NCBI GenBank assembly: GCA_022820485.1
Contig: JAJEFJ010000039.1
Span: 1-64,000, forward strand
Source: Candidatus Latescibacterota bacterium
GTDB lineage: Bacteria > Latescibacterota > UBA2968 > UBA8231
Reading direction: 5' to 3'
DNA: 64,000 nucleotides
In this document: one piece after another, positions 51,746 to 61,095 of the stretch
Layout of the letters: each line of letters starts with the position of its first letter
Position numbering within the stretch: the first letter of the stretch is position 1
Position numbers and translations under genes: made by a program
Notes under the pieces: generated by a model
What the model was told of the DNA's origin: nothing
Seen by the model: only the letters and a program-made list of their open reading frames with translations
Database searches by the model: none

Positions 51746-52702
51746 ATGAAGTTGATCGTGCAGATTCCCTGCTTTGACGAAGAGCAGACCCTGCCCGCTG
51801 TAATCCGCGACATCCCGCGCCAAGTGCCCGGTATCGATCAAGTCGAAATTTTGGTCATCGACGACGGCTCCAGCGACTTGACTAGCGAAGTGGCGCGCGA
51901 GTGCGGCGCGGATCACGTAATACGCTTCCCGCGCAACCGAGGGCTGGGCCAAGCCTTTAAGGCCGGTTTTGACGAGTGCCTGCGGCTGGGAGCCGATATC
52001 ATCGTCAACACCGATGGCGACAACCAGTACTACGGCGGCGATATCGACAAGTTAGTCGCGCCCATCCTCGACGGTCAGGCCGACATGGTCATCGGCGACC
52101 GGCAGACGCAGGCCATTGCCCATTTCTCCGTCCTCAAGCGCTACCTACAGGGCTTGGGTAGTCGGGTAATTAGCCGCCTTGCCGGCTTACAGGTGCCGGA
52201 TGTGGCCAGCGGCTTTCGCGCCTTTAGCCGCGAGTGCGCGCTCCAGCTTTCGACCTTTACCAATTTCGACCACACGGCCGAGCACGTGATCGAAGCTGGA
52301 TACAGGAACTTGGCCGTGACTTCTGTCGCGATCCGCACCAACCCCAAGACGCGCGAGTCGCGCCTCTTTTCCAATATTGGCAAGTTCGTCTTCAAGTCTG
52401 GGGAGATCAGTTTGCGCACCTATGCGCGCTACGCCGCGCTCAAGATATTTTCCCTATGCGGCATCTTGACCTTTGCCGCGGGTTTTTGTCTCGGCGTGCG
52501 CTTTCTCTACTTCTTCTTTTTTACCGACGAAGGAATGCTGCACGTGCAGTCGCTTATTTTGGCGGCGATCCTGCTGTTGGCTGGGTTTCAGATGTTTCTC
52601 ACCGGCGTCATAGCCGATTTGATCGCCACCAATAGGGACTTGCTCGAAGATGCGTTGCAGCGGGTCAAAAAGTTGGAATTGCGCGATGCGGGCAAAAAAT
52701 AA
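51746..52702 (+). CDS. Membrane-anchored GT2 glycosyltransferase
   Basis: A 318-aa family 2 glycosyltransferase of the polyprenyl-phosphate sugar transferase kind. GT-A motifs: IPCFDEEQTLPAVI, VIDDGSSDLT, and NTDGDNQYYGGDI (DxD-like). Two C-terminal membrane segments follow (about 235-260, with AGFCLGVRFLYFFFF, and about 272-294). Four bases after the FNR-like gene. It likely transfers a sugar from a nucleotide donor to undecaprenyl phosphate, consistent with the polysaccharide export genes downstream. Confidence 0.9.
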   Translation: MKLIVQIPCFDEEQTLPAVIRDIPRQVPGIDQVEILVIDDGSSDLTSEVARECGADHVIRFPRNRGLGQAFKAGFDECLRLGADIIVNTDGDNQYYGGDIDKLVAPILDGQADMVIGDRQTQAIAHFSVLKRYLQGLGSRVISRLAGLQVPDVASGFRAFSRECALQLSTFTNFDHTAEHVIEAGYRNLAVTSVAIRTNPKTRESRLFSNIGKFVFKSGEISLRTYARYAALKIFSLCGILTFAAGFCLGVRFLYFFFFTDEGMLHVQSLILAAILLLAGFQMFLTGVIADLIATNRDLLEDALQRVKKLELRDAGKK

Positions 52703-52708
52703 TTTCCC

Positions 52709-53656
52709 ATGAAAAGACCTGCGGTTTACATAGACGGCCAAGAGGGCACGACCGGGCTGCGCATTCGCCAGATGCTAGCCGGGCGCGAGGATGTGGAGGT
52801 GTTGCTCATTCCACCGGAACATCGCCGGGACCGGCGCGCGCGGGCCGAGTTTCTCAACCGCGCGGACTTGTGCGTGCTCTGCCTGCCCGACGACGCGGCA
52901 GCCGAGGCCCTCGACTTGCTCGAAAACCCGCAGACCAAGGTCATCGACACCAGCACGGCGCGCCGGATCCACTCCGAATGGGTCTATGGATTGCCCGAGA
53001 TTTCACCCGCGCACAAAGAGCAGATTCGCCGTGCACAGCGAGTCGCCAATTGCGGTTGTTATCCCGTCGGCTTCATCCTCGCCGTGCGGCCCCTCATCTC
53101 GCAGGGGCTGCTCCTGCCCACCGCGCCGCTGGCCATCAACGCAGTGTCCGGCTATTCCGGCGGGGGGCGCTCAATGATCGCCGAATACGAGGGGGAAGGC
53201 GAGCACAAGCCTTTCTGCCTGTACGGCCTCGACGGCGCGCACAAGCACTTGCCCGAGATCTGGAAATTCAGCGGGTGCGAAAAGCAGCCGCTCTTTGTGC
53301 CGTCCGTCGATCATTCGTTCTGCGGCATGGTAGTAAGCACGCCGGTGCCCACAGAATTTTTCGCGCGGCCCCACGTCAATCGCGAAGTAGTGTACGAGGT
53401 CTGGCGCGCGTACTACGCGGACTGTCCCTTTGTGAAGTTGGTCGCGCCCCAAGACACTGTGTTACGCGACGACAAATTCCTCGACCTAACGGGATTGAGC
53501 CATACCAACTTCGTCGAGCTATCGGTCTGGGGCGACCCCGAGCGAGGATTGATTTTGGTCGGGCGGCTCGACAACCTCGGCAAAGGAGCGTCGGGCAATG
53601 CCGTGCAGTGCCTCAACTTGATGCTCGGCTGCGACGAGACCGCAGGGCTGGTCTAG
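52709..53656 (+). CDS. argC: N-acetyl-gamma-glutamyl-phosphate reductase
   Basis: NADPH-dependent third step of arginine synthesis. The 315-aa, type 2 (shorter) enzyme has the N-terminal VYIDGQEGTTGLRI and the active-site Cys in VANCGCYPVGF, then NAVSGYSGGGRSM and FVPSVDHSFCGMVV. It is six bases downstream of the glycosyltransferase and its stop abuts the TatD-like start. No other arg genes are in the window, so its place in this operon-like run is not explained by pathway. Confidence 0.93.
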   Translation: MKRPAVYIDGQEGTTGLRIRQMLAGREDVEVLLIPPEHRRDRRARAEFLNRADLCVLCLPDDAAAEALDLLENPQTKVIDTSTARRIHSEWVYGLPEISPAHKEQIRRAQRVANCGCYPVGFILAVRPLISQGLLLPTAPLAINAVSGYSGGGRSMIAEYEGEGEHKPFCLYGLDGAHKHLPEIWKFSGCEKQPLFVPSVDHSFCGMVVSTPVPTEFFARPHVNREVVYEVWRAYYADCPFVKLVAPQDTVLRDDKFLDLTGLSHTNFVELSVWGDPERGLILVGRLDNLGKGASGNAVQCLNLMLGCDETAGLV

Positions 53657-54406
53657 ATGCTCGTCGATAGCCACTGCCATCTCGATCAATTCGCCGATGC
53701 CGACGCCGTGCTTGCGGCAGCCGCCCAGGCTGGGGTGGGGCAGGTCGTCGCCGTCAGTGAAAGCGCCGACTCCATGCGCTCGGTACTCGCGCTCAAGCGG
53801 CGGTATCCAGATCAGGTGCTGGCCGGGCTGGGCTTGCATCCGGCGTGGATTACCCAAGCCACAGACGCAGAACTCGCCGAAGGACTCGCCTATCTGGCGG
53901 CGCATCTGCCCGAGGCCGATGTCCTCGGCGAGGTCGGCCTCGACTACAAATGGGCGGCCAGTCCGGAACAGCAGGCCCAGCAACAGGACGTCCTCACGCA
54001 GCAACTCGACCTCGCAGCACAGTGCGGCAAGTCGATCAACCTGCACTCGCGTCGCGCCCAGCGGCAGACCTTGGAGCGGGCCGTGGTATTTCGCCGCCAC
54101 ACCAAGCTCAACGCCCAGTTGCACTGGTTCACTCAGTCCAAAAAACTCGTGCGAATCTGCCGTGCGGAGCGAATCTACGTGTCCGTCGGCCCGTCCGTCC
54201 TGTGCGATCCGCAGACCCAAGCCGTGGTCGCAGAAATCGACCGCGAGTTGCTGCTGTTGGAAACGGACGCGCCCGTGCCCATCAGCGGGGCCGCCGGCCA
54301 TCCAGCGCGGGTGGCAGCAGTCGCCGACAAACTAGCTGAACTCATCGGGTTCACCGAGGAGGAAGCCGCGGCCAATTGGGTGCGCTATTTAGGCAAGCTG
54401 CCGTGA
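53657..54406 (+). CDS. TatD-like metal-dependent hydrolase
   Basis: A 249-aa TIM-barrel hydrolase. Metal ligands are visible in order: HCH in VDSHCHLDQF, Glu in VLGEVGLDYKW, His in NLHSRRAQ, His in QLHWFTQS and Asp in LLLETDAPVP. TatD proteins are nucleases or deacylases with roles in DNA repair or tRNA quality control; which applies here is unknown. Its start follows the argC stop directly. Confidence 0.9.
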   Translation: MLVDSHCHLDQFADADAVLAAAAQAGVGQVVAVSESADSMRSVLALKRRYPDQVLAGLGLHPAWITQATDAELAEGLAYLAAHLPEADVLGEVGLDYKWAASPEQQAQQQDVLTQQLDLAAQCGKSINLHSRRAQRQTLERAVVFRRHTKLNAQLHWFTQSKKLVRICRAERIYVSVGPSVLCDPQTQAVVAEIDRELLLLETDAPVPISGAAGHPARVAAVADKLAELIGFTEEEAAANWVRYLGKLP

Positions 54407-54461
54407 AAACATCGACATTATGGGAAATACTATTAGCGCAATTAGGCAAACAGGAGGAACC

Positions 54462-56201
54462 ATGCCAACGAGCATTTTTGTCCTTGCTTTCGCCCTCGTC
54501 TTTTGCGGGCTAGCAGGGCCAGCGAGCGCCCAACAAGGCCTAGGCAGCTTGGAAAGTCTGGTACGGGGCGAAGAAGTCAGACAACAGGCCATTTCCGCGT
54601 CCGACCTACCGGACCTAAACCAAGATGTGATCTCCGATAAGGCGCGCCTGCCCGGCAGCTTAAGCGCGGATAAGACGCGCATCGGTCAGGATCGCGATAT
54701 AGACCCAGACGCGTACATCGTCGGCCCTAACGACGTACTTCAGCTTTACATCTGGGGCGAATTTGACCAGCCCTACTCCTTGCAGGTCAATCCAGAGGGC
54801 AATGTCCTCATCCCCACCGTCGGCTTGTTTCACATTTCGGGCCTATCGCTAACCGCGGCCAAAGAGCGCCTCTCGACCGCAGTCCAAAACAAATATCCCA
54901 ACGTGGACATCAGCATCTCCCTCGTGAGTATGCGCTTCTTCACCGCGTACGTCACCGGCGCAGTGCTGAACGAGGGCAGCTTCACCATCCATCCGACCAC
55001 GCGGGTTTTAGATATAATCAAACAGGCTGGCGGCTTTAAGGGCCAGATCGCGTTGCAGGACCAAGATGCCGGTGGAGCCGCTAACCGCAACACAGGCCGG
55101 CGCTCCATCCAACTAATCCACCGCGACGGCACCAGCGAGCGCGTGGATCTCGACATGTTCCTCGCCACCGGCGACCTCGCGCACAACCCCTACGTGCGCA
55201 TGGGCGACGTGGTCCACGTCTCGTTTCGCAAGCATTCGGTGTCCATCTTCGGCGCGGTCAATAAAGAGGGCGAATACGAGTTCCTACCCGGGGATACCCT
55301 CGGCGACCTCGTGACGTTGGCCAAGGGCTTGAACCGCTCCAAACCGCTGATCAGCGCCGAACTCTGGCGCTTTCAAGAGGACACCGGGCAGGCCGAGGTC
55401 ATTGAGCTAGGCAGCGCCAAAGAGACGCTGGAGGAACTGGACTACGAGACCATCCGCCACATTGAGCTGCGCCCCAACGACGCGATCTTTATCCGCGCGC
55501 AATCGCTGTGGCAGTCCACGCACACGGTCGTGATTTCTGGCGAGGTCAAGTTCCAAGGCCGCTACCGCATCGAACCCGGCGTTACCCGCATCAAGGACGT
55601 GGTGGCCGCGGCCGGCGGCCTAACCGATGAGGCGTCTCTCATCGGTGCCCGAGTAATCCGCACCAAGGTCCGGGCCGAGAAAGACCCGCAGCTAGAGCAG
55701 CTAAAGAGACAGAGCGAGATAGCGGGCCTCACCGACATGAACATTGAGGATCGGGCTTATCTCAAGACCAAAACCCGCGAAGAAAAGGGGCGGATCGCAG
55801 TCGATTTCGAGCGGTTGTTTGTCGATGGCGACGAAGGGCAAAACATCTTGCTCGCCAACGGCGATGTGATCTTTTTCCCCATGCAGCGGCACACCATCAA
55901 CGTCAGTGGTCAAGTGCAGCGAGCCGGGCTGATCGACTACGAGCCAGGCCGCAAAGTGCGCTACTACATAACCAAGGCCGGCGGGTACTTGTACGACGCC
56001 GACAGACGCCATGCCCGCCTAGTCCGGGCGCGCACAGGCGTCCGCGAGAAACTCAAAGACAACCTGCTAGTCGAGGTCGGCGACGAAATATGGGTGCCCC
56101 AGAAGGAGCGCATCGATTACTGGGCACTCACCCAAGAGACTATTCCCACCGTCTTCAATATCCTGACCCTCGCGGCCTTGTTGAGGGGGGCTTTTTTCTA
56201 G
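54462..56201 (+). CDS. Polysaccharide export outer-membrane protein (Wza-like) with SLBB domains
   Basis: A 579-aa secreted protein with signal peptide SIFVLAFALVFCGLAGPASAQ; no lipobox Cys after cleavage. The export domain YIVGPNDVLQLYIWGEFDQPYSLQVNPEGNVLIPTVGLFHI is followed by several SLBB domains (KHSVSIFGAVNKEGEYEFLPG; HTVVISGEVKFQGRYRIEPG; HTINVSGQVQRAGLIDYEPG). ATG 54462 has a strong AGGAGG upstream; the track start 54420 precedes the signal peptide. It forms the outer-membrane channel with the Wzz-like protein downstream. Confidence 0.92.
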   Translation: MPTSIFVLAFALVFCGLAGPASAQQGLGSLESLVRGEEVRQQAISASDLPDLNQDVISDKARLPGSLSADKTRIGQDRDIDPDAYIVGPNDVLQLYIWGEFDQPYSLQVNPEGNVLIPTVGLFHISGLSLTAAKERLSTAVQNKYPNVDISISLVSMRFFTAYVTGAVLNEGSFTIHPTTRVLDIIKQAGGFKGQIALQDQDAGGAANRNTGRRSIQLIHRDGTSERVDLDMFLATGDLAHNPYVRMGDVVHVSFRKHSVSIFGAVNKEGEYEFLPGDTLGDLVTLAKGLNRSKPLISAELWRFQEDTGQAEVIELGSAKETLEELDYETIRHIELRPNDAIFIRAQSLWQSTHTVVISGEVKFQGRYRIEPGVTRIKDVVAAAGGLTDEASLIGARVIRTKVRAEKDPQLEQLKRQSEIAGLTDMNIEDRAYLKTKTREEKGRIAVDFERLFVDGDEGQNILLANGDVIFFPMQRHTINVSGQVQRAGLIDYEPGRKVRYYITKAGGYLYDADRRHARLVRARTGVREKLKDNLLVEVGDEIWVPQKERIDYWALTQETIPTVFNILTLAALLRGAFF

Positions 56202-56227
56202 CATAAGAATCCCAAGGAGCACTCTTA

Positions 56228-57430
56228 ATGAATACCCCAAAAAAAGAAATCGACATCATCGATCTGCTAACTGCACTGCACGCGGGCCGACGGCTGATCA
56301 TCGGCGGCACCTTGGCTATCTGCGTCTTGGCCGGTGGCCTCAGCTTCCTCTTGCCAAAGGAATACGAGGCCACCGTGCAAATTCTGCCCCCCCAAGAGAA
56401 GAAGGAGAGTTTTGGTTTTTCCAGCATGCTCTCGTCCTTACCCATACCCGCCTTGCGCCTCGGGGAGAGAGGCACGCCCTCTGACATTTCTCTCGCCACC
56501 ATCAAGAGCGTGACGACGCGGCGGCGGATGATCGAGAAATTCGGTTTGATGCAGCGCTACGAGTCCCGCACCCTGACCGACGCGCTTGAAACCCTCGCCG
56601 ACAATACCACGGCCGCCATGACCGAAGAGGGCATGCTTGGTGTCTCAGTTCTAGACAAAGACCCGCAAATGGCCGCGGACATGGCCAATTACTACATCGT
56701 CCTGCTCGATAGTACCAACAAGCGGTTCGCGCACAAGACGGCCTCCGACCGCTTGGACTTTATCCGCGGGATTTTGCAAGAAGAAGATAAAAGGCTCGAT
56801 GACAAGATGAAGCGGCTGGTGGAGTTCCAGTCCGAGCACAACGCCATCTCGATCGACGACCAAGCCCGCGCCGTGATCCTGACTGCGACCTCGATGCGGA
56901 CCGCCGTAATGGAGCTCGAAATTGAGCGTCAACGGCTCCTTCTATCGGGGCTAGGTCCCAATCACGATAAGGTCAAACAGCTTGAGCGCGAAATCCTACT
57001 GCGTCAGGGGACCATGGCTTTCTTGAGCGACGGCAGCAAGCCCACCGACAACACCATGCCGGAAAACAAATCGCTGCAACTAGGGCTGGACGAAAACCTC
57101 TTCTTGCCGCTGAAGCAAATTCCGGGCGTGGCCCAAGAGTACACAAACCTCGAAAAGGATGTACTTGTGCAGACGTCCCTGTTGCTGGTCCTGTTGCAAC
57201 AGGAAGCCCAGACTCTGATCGAGGCCAAGGACGCCACTTCGACCGTGCAGATACTCGACCCGGCCACGCCGCCCGAAATCAAGGCCAAGCCCCAGCGCAT
57301 GCTGATCGTATTTCTCGCCGGCTTACTCAGCCTCATCGCCTCCGTCTCCTATTTGATGGGGGCGGTGTACATGCGGAACCTGCAACAGCGCTGGCGCGAG
57401 CGGCACGAGACGACGCCTGAGGTTTTATGA
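56228..57430 (+). CDS. Wzz-family chain-length/copolymerase protein
   Basis: A 400-aa inner-membrane protein with two membrane segments, near residues 28-48 ([20 protein letters not shown]) and 358-378 ([26 protein letters not shown]), flanking a large coiled-coil periplasmic domain. The proline-rich segment before the second helix ([15 protein letters not shown]) is diagnostic of Wzz/PCP proteins. AAGGAG precedes the ATG. Controls polymer length and couples to the Wza-like channel. No tyrosine-kinase domain is attached. Overlaps dut by 4 bp. Confidence 0.9.
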   Translation: MNTPKKEIDIIDLLTALHAGRRLIIGGTLAICVLAGGLSFLLPKEYEATVQILPPQEKKESFGFSSMLSSLPIPALRLGERGTPSDISLATIKSVTTRRRMIEKFGLMQRYESRTLTDALETLADNTTAAMTEEGMLGVSVLDKDPQMAADMANYYIVLLDSTNKRFAHKTASDRLDFIRGILQEEDKRLDDKMKRLVEFQSEHNAISIDDQARAVILTATSMRTAVMELEIERQRLLLSGLGPNHDKVKQLEREILLRQGTMAFLSDGSKPTDNTMPENKSLQLGLDENLFLPLKQIPGVAQEYTNLEKDVLVQTSLLLVLLQQEAQTLIEAKDATSTVQILDPATPPEIKAKPQRMLIVFLAGLLSLIASVSYLMGAVYMRNLQQRWRERHETTPEVL

Positions 57431-57867
57431 CCATTCAAGTGAAGGTAATCAACAAGGGAGACCAACCGCTGCCCACGTATGAAACGGCGCACAGCGCCGG
57501 CCTCGACCTACGCGCCGCGCTAGCAGAAGAAGTGGTGTTAGCACCCGGTGAGCGCGGCCTCATTCCCACGGGCCTGTTCCTCGAAATTCCCCCGGGCTAC
57601 GAGGCACAGGTCCGGCCGCGCAGTGGCTTGGCCCTCAAACGCGGCCTGACGCTACTCAACGCCCCAGGCACGATCGACGCCGACTACCGAGGCGAAGTCG
57701 GCGTCATCATGGTCAACCTTTCGGTTGAGGATCAGCGCATCGACCCAGGTGAGCGCATCGCCCAACTCATCTTCGCGCCAGTGACGCGCGGCGACTGGAT
57801 CGAGGTCGAGACGCTCGCGGAAACGGAGCGCGGCAGCGGCGGCTTTGGCTCGACGGGCGCGCACTGA
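57427..57867 (+). CDS. dut: dUTP diphosphatase
   Basis: Trimeric dUTPase, 146 aa, hydrolysing dUTP to dUMP. All five motifs are visible: [54 protein letters not shown] and the C-terminal [10 protein letters not shown]. The start overlaps the Wzz stop. Last gene of the plus-strand run, followed by a strong hairpin. Confidence 0.96.
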   Translation: MTIQVKVINKGDQPLPTYETAHSAGLDLRAALAEEVVLAPGERGLIPTGLFLEIPPGYEAQVRPRSGLALKRGLTLLNAPGTIDADYRGEVGVIMVNLSVEDQRIDPGERIAQLIFAPVTRGDWIEVETLAETERGSGGFGSTGAH

Positions 57868-57893
57868 AACCGTCCCAAAGAGGGTGAAAGAAG

Positions 57894-57929
57894 AAAGGGC
57901 CGGTACTCTTGTTGGAGTACCGGCCCTTT
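57894..57929. terminator. Bidirectional hairpin terminator between dut and the MoaD-like gene
   Basis: Perfect 15-bp stem AAAGGGCCGGTACTC/GAGTACCGGCCCTTT with a six-base loop between two convergent genes. The minus-strand exit is T-rich (CTTCTTTC), the plus-strand exit has only TTTGTGTT, so both directions may stop here. Confidence 0.85.
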
Positions 57930-57951
57930 GTGTTGCATCCGTTACCGCTTA

Positions 57952-58221
57952 CTAACTCGCGCCCCCCGATATGGCGGGAAGGAAATGGACCTCGCTTTGC
58001 GGCCCCACCTTAGCCCGCAGCCCAGCCGCGACCACTTCGCCATCCACCGCGACTGCAATCTCGGTCTTGATGCGGTCGCCGTCGAGAACCCGCTCCTTGA
58101 AGCCAGGGTAGCGGGCGTCGAGCGCGGCAACGACCTCGCGCACGGTCGTGCCCTCTACCTCTACTTGCTGCTGGCCAGCAGTCAGCTTCTGCATCAGCGA
58201 GGGAATCCAAGCTACGGGCAT
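57952..58221 (-). CDS. MoaD/ThiS-like ubiquitin-fold sulfur carrier with C-terminal extension
   Basis: An 89-aa beta-grasp protein (VEVEGTTVREVVAALDARYPGFKERV, then EIAVAVDGEVV and SEVHFLPAISGG). The di-Gly is followed by Ala-Ser before the stop, whereas functional MoaD ends at Gly-Gly, so two residues would have to be trimmed. It begins seven bases after the molybdenum hydroxylase large-subunit stop, on the same strand, so a role in molybdopterin sulfur supply for that enzyme is likely. ATG 58221 is used rather than the track start 58284. Confidence 0.87.
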   Translation of the reverse strand: MPVAWIPSLMQKLTAGQQQVEVEGTTVREVVAALDARYPGFKERVLDGDRIKTEIAVAVDGEVVAAGLRAKVGPQSEVHFLPAISGGAS

Positions 58222-58228
58222 GGTAAGG

Positions 58229-60511
58229 CTAACCGCCAGCAGCCTGCGCGGACCGTTCCTCGTGCGCCTGCAACGCAGCGACAATGCGGTCGGGCTTCAT
58301 GGGCAATTCCCGCGGCCGCACGCCAACGGCATCTTCAATGGCCGCGGCGATGGCCGCAGGCGGCGGGGCGATGTTGGCCTCGCCAACGCCGCGCACGCCA
58401 TAAGGATGGCCTGGGTTAGGGACCTCGACGATGATGGTCTCAATCATCGGCAGGTCGAGGCTGGTCGGGATCCGGTAGTCGAGAAAGCTGGAATTGTCGA
58501 GGTGGCCGTCGCCACTGTAGAAGTACTCCTCGTTGAGCGCCCAACCAATGCCTTGCACCGAGCCGCCCTGCATCTGGCCCTCGACGTACGCCGGGTGAAT
58601 CGCCCGGCCAGCATCTTGGACGACCGTAAAGCGCACAATCTCGACCTTGCCGGTCTCGGGATCGACCTCGACGTCAGCGATATTGGCCGCAAAGGAGCCG
58701 CCGACGCCCGAGTCTGGATCCACAGTGGCGCGGCCAATGACGGGACCGCCGGTCTCTTCGAGTCGGCCAGCCAGTTCCTTAAAGGTCATCGCGTTATCGC
58801 CGGAACGGAAGACGCCGTCGTCAAACTCGACTTGGCCTGCTTCGACTTCCCACAGTTGGGCCGCGCGCTCGCAGAGCTGGTCTCGCACGTCGAGGGCGGC
58901 CTTGTACGCGGCCCAGCCAGTGGCGTACGTCACGCGGCTGCCGCCGGTTACGTCCGTGTGGCCAATCGAATCCGTGTCGGCCACCTGCGGCTTGACGTCT
59001 TCGGCCTGTAGGCCCAAGGTCTCGGCAAACTGCATGGCGACCGATGTGCGCGTGCCGCCGATGTCGGTCGAACCCTCGACTAAGCTGACTGTGCCGTCTG
59101 AGTTGACGCTGGCCGTGCAGGAGGACTTGAGCCCGACGTTGAACCAATAGCCAACCGAGATGCCGCGCCCTCCGTTGGGACCAGTGGGCGCTGAACTCTG
59201 GTAGTGTTCTGAGTCGCGGATGGCCTCCAACACCTCCTTGCAGCCCATCTTCGGATACACCACCCCGTCAATGCGCCGGGTGCCGGTCGTCGCGCTGTTC
59301 TTGAGCCGGATCTCCAGCGGCTCCATCCCCAATTCGGCGGCCAGCAAATCGACCACGTGCTCGGTGGCAAAGGCCACCTGCGTCGAACCTGGGGCGCGAT
59401 ACGCAAAACTCCGCGGCTTGTTGACCACTACGTCATAGCAGTCGATCCGGCCATCGGGGATGTCGTAGCACGAAAACACGCACATCGCAGCCGCGCCGAC
59501 CAAGCCACCGGGATAAGCCCCGGACTCAAAGGCGATATAGGCGTCGGCGGCCACAATCTTGCCGCTCTTGTCCGCACCCATCTTGATCTTGACGTACGAC
59601 CCAGGCGTCGGGCCGGTGCTCTCAAAGACGGCTGGCCGGGTCATAATCATCTTGACGGGCTGGCCGCTCGCCTTGGAGAGCAGGGCGGCGATTGGCTCCA
59701 AGTAGATCGGAATTTTGCCGCCAAAGCCGCCGCCGATTTCCTGGGGCACGACCTTGATCCTCGAAATTGGCATGTCCAAGACCGCGCCGAGTTGGGCGCG
59801 TGCGGTGAACGACCCCTGGGTGCTGGTCCAGACCGTCAGTTGGCCATCGGCGTTCCAACTCGCCGTGGCGTTGTGCGGCTCGATGTACCCTTGATGAACA
59901 GTGGCAGTCTGAAACTCGCGCTCCACGACCACATCGGCCTCGGCAAAGGCTTTGTCTGCATCACCGAGCCGGTGCTCAAAGTGGGTGGCGAGGTTGCTCT
60001 TGCGGCCGGTGTCTTCCCCAAACTCTTGGGTGGTCATGTCGTCGTGGAGTTGGGGCGCACCCTCCTGCATGGCCTCGCGCACATCGAGCACGGCCTCTAG
60101 TTCCTCGTACTCGACCTCGATCAGGTCGAGAGCCTCTTCGGCAATATGGACGCTAGTGGCGGCGACCGCGGCGACGGGATGCCCGCTGTACAGGGCCTTA
60201 TCCGTGGCCAGCACGTTATCGCGCAGGTATTTGAGCCGAGCGGGGCCTTCGCCGAGATCGACCATTTGGTCCCCGGCATCGGGCAGGTCGGTGCCGGTGA
60301 GAACGGCCTTGACCCCGGGAAGAGCCGCGGCTTTAGAAGTATCTATGGACTTGATGCGCGCATGGGCGTGAGGCGAGCGCAGGACCTGTCCGTAGAGCAA
60401 ACCGGCCAACCGGGTGTCGGCGCCGTAAATGGCGCGCCCAGTGACCTTGTCAACGCCGTCGTGGCGGATGGGGCGGGTGCCGATGACTTTGTAGCCATTG
60501 TTGGCAGGCAT
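58229..60511 (-). CDS. Molybdenum hydroxylase large (Mo-binding) subunit, XDH family
   Basis: A 760-aa subunit of a xanthine dehydrogenase/aldehyde oxidase-type enzyme. Motifs: GRAIYGADTRLAGLLYGQVLRSPHAHARI at the N-terminus, VPQEIGGGFGGKIPIYLEPIAALL, AYRAPGSTQVAFATEHVVDLLA, and the active-site Glu in RGVGEANIAPPPAAIAAAIEDA. The AYRCSFR loop of CO dehydrogenase is absent, so it is not CoxL. Together with the 2Fe-2S and FAD subunits upstream it forms a hetero-trimer that hydroxylates a purine, aldehyde or N-heterocycle; substrate unknown. Confidence 0.92.
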   Translation of the reverse strand: MPANNGYKVIGTRPIRHDGVDKVTGRAIYGADTRLAGLLYGQVLRSPHAHARIKSIDTSKAAALPGVKAVLTGTDLPDAGDQMVDLGEGPARLKYLRDNVLATDKALYSGHPVAAVAATSVHIAEEALDLIEVEYEELEAVLDVREAMQEGAPQLHDDMTTQEFGEDTGRKSNLATHFEHRLGDADKAFAEADVVVEREFQTATVHQGYIEPHNATASWNADGQLTVWTSTQGSFTARAQLGAVLDMPISRIKVVPQEIGGGFGGKIPIYLEPIAALLSKASGQPVKMIMTRPAVFESTGPTPGSYVKIKMGADKSGKIVAADAYIAFESGAYPGGLVGAAAMCVFSCYDIPDGRIDCYDVVVNKPRSFAYRAPGSTQVAFATEHVVDLLAAELGMEPLEIRLKNSATTGTRRIDGVVYPKMGCKEVLEAIRDSEHYQSSAPTGPNGGRGISVGYWFNVGLKSSCTASVNSDGTVSLVEGSTDIGGTRTSVAMQFAETLGLQAEDVKPQVADTDSIGHTDVTGGSRVTYATGWAAYKAALDVRDQLCERAAQLWEVEAGQVEFDDGVFRSGDNAMTFKELAGRLEETGGPVIGRATVDPDSGVGGSFAANIADVEVDPETGKVEIVRFTVVQDAGRAIHPAYVEGQMQGGSVQGIGWALNEEYFYSGDGHLDNSSFLDYRIPTSLDLPMIETIIVEVPNPGHPYGVRGVGEANIAPPPAAIAAAIEDAVGVRPRELPMKPDRIVAALQAHEERSAQAAGG

Positions 60512-60531
60512 GGCGTTCCTCCTCGTTGGGT

Positions 60532-61011
60532 TCAGGCGCTTTGGCGCACTTCCTCAGCCGCGTCGAGGACGGCGCGGACGATCTTGTCGTAGCCCGTGCA
60601 GCGGCACAAGTTGCCAGCCAGCCAGTGCCGCACTTCGTGCTCGGAAGGGTTGGGGTTGTGATCGAGTAGGGCTTTGGAGGCCACCAAAAATCCCGGAGTG
60701 CAGATGCCGCATTGCAGCGCGGCGTGTTCGAGGAACTTCTGCTGCACCGGGTGCAGGCTATCCGGGCTGGCAAGGCCCTCGACCGTGCCGATCTCCTTGC
60801 CCTCGGCCTCGACGGCCAGCATCAGACAAGAATCGACGAGGACGCCGTCAACGGCGATGGAACACGCGCCGCAGTTGCCGTCGTTGCAGCCTTCCTTGGT
60901 GCCGGTGAAGCCGAGCGTCTCGCGCAATACTTCGAGCAGGCTTTGGCGCGGCTCGCAGAGAAACTCGGTCGGCTCCCCGTTGATCGTGGTTTGGACGTGT
61001 GTTTTGCTCAT
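60532..61011 (-). CDS. Molybdenum hydroxylase 2Fe-2S subunit
   Basis: A 159-aa protein with two [2Fe-2S] clusters: the plant-type site GCNDGNCGACSI with a further Cys in DSCLML, and the helical-domain site CGICTPG plus CRCTGY. Transfers electrons from the Mo centre to FAD. ATG 61011 is chosen; the track extension to 61074 is unconserved. Lies between the FAD and Mo subunit genes in the order FAD, FeS, Mo. Confidence 0.95.
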   Translation of the reverse strand: MSKTHVQTTINGEPTEFLCEPRQSLLEVLRETLGFTGTKEGCNDGNCGACSIAVDGVLVDSCLMLAVEAEGKEIGTVEGLASPDSLHPVQQKFLEHAALQCGICTPGFLVASKALLDHNPNPSEHEVRHWLAGNLCRCTGYDKIVRAVLDAAEEVRQSA

Positions 61012-61095
61012 GTACCTTAACTCCGAATTTGGGCCGCTTGTTGCGGCGAGTGAGAATCTTCTATCGCCGACCACATGGTCGGTTCGCTGCTAACT

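Noticed and set aside
58229-60511. Aerobic CO dehydrogenase large subunit (CoxL)
   Set aside because: The AYRCSFR active-site loop is absent; AYRAPGST is present instead.
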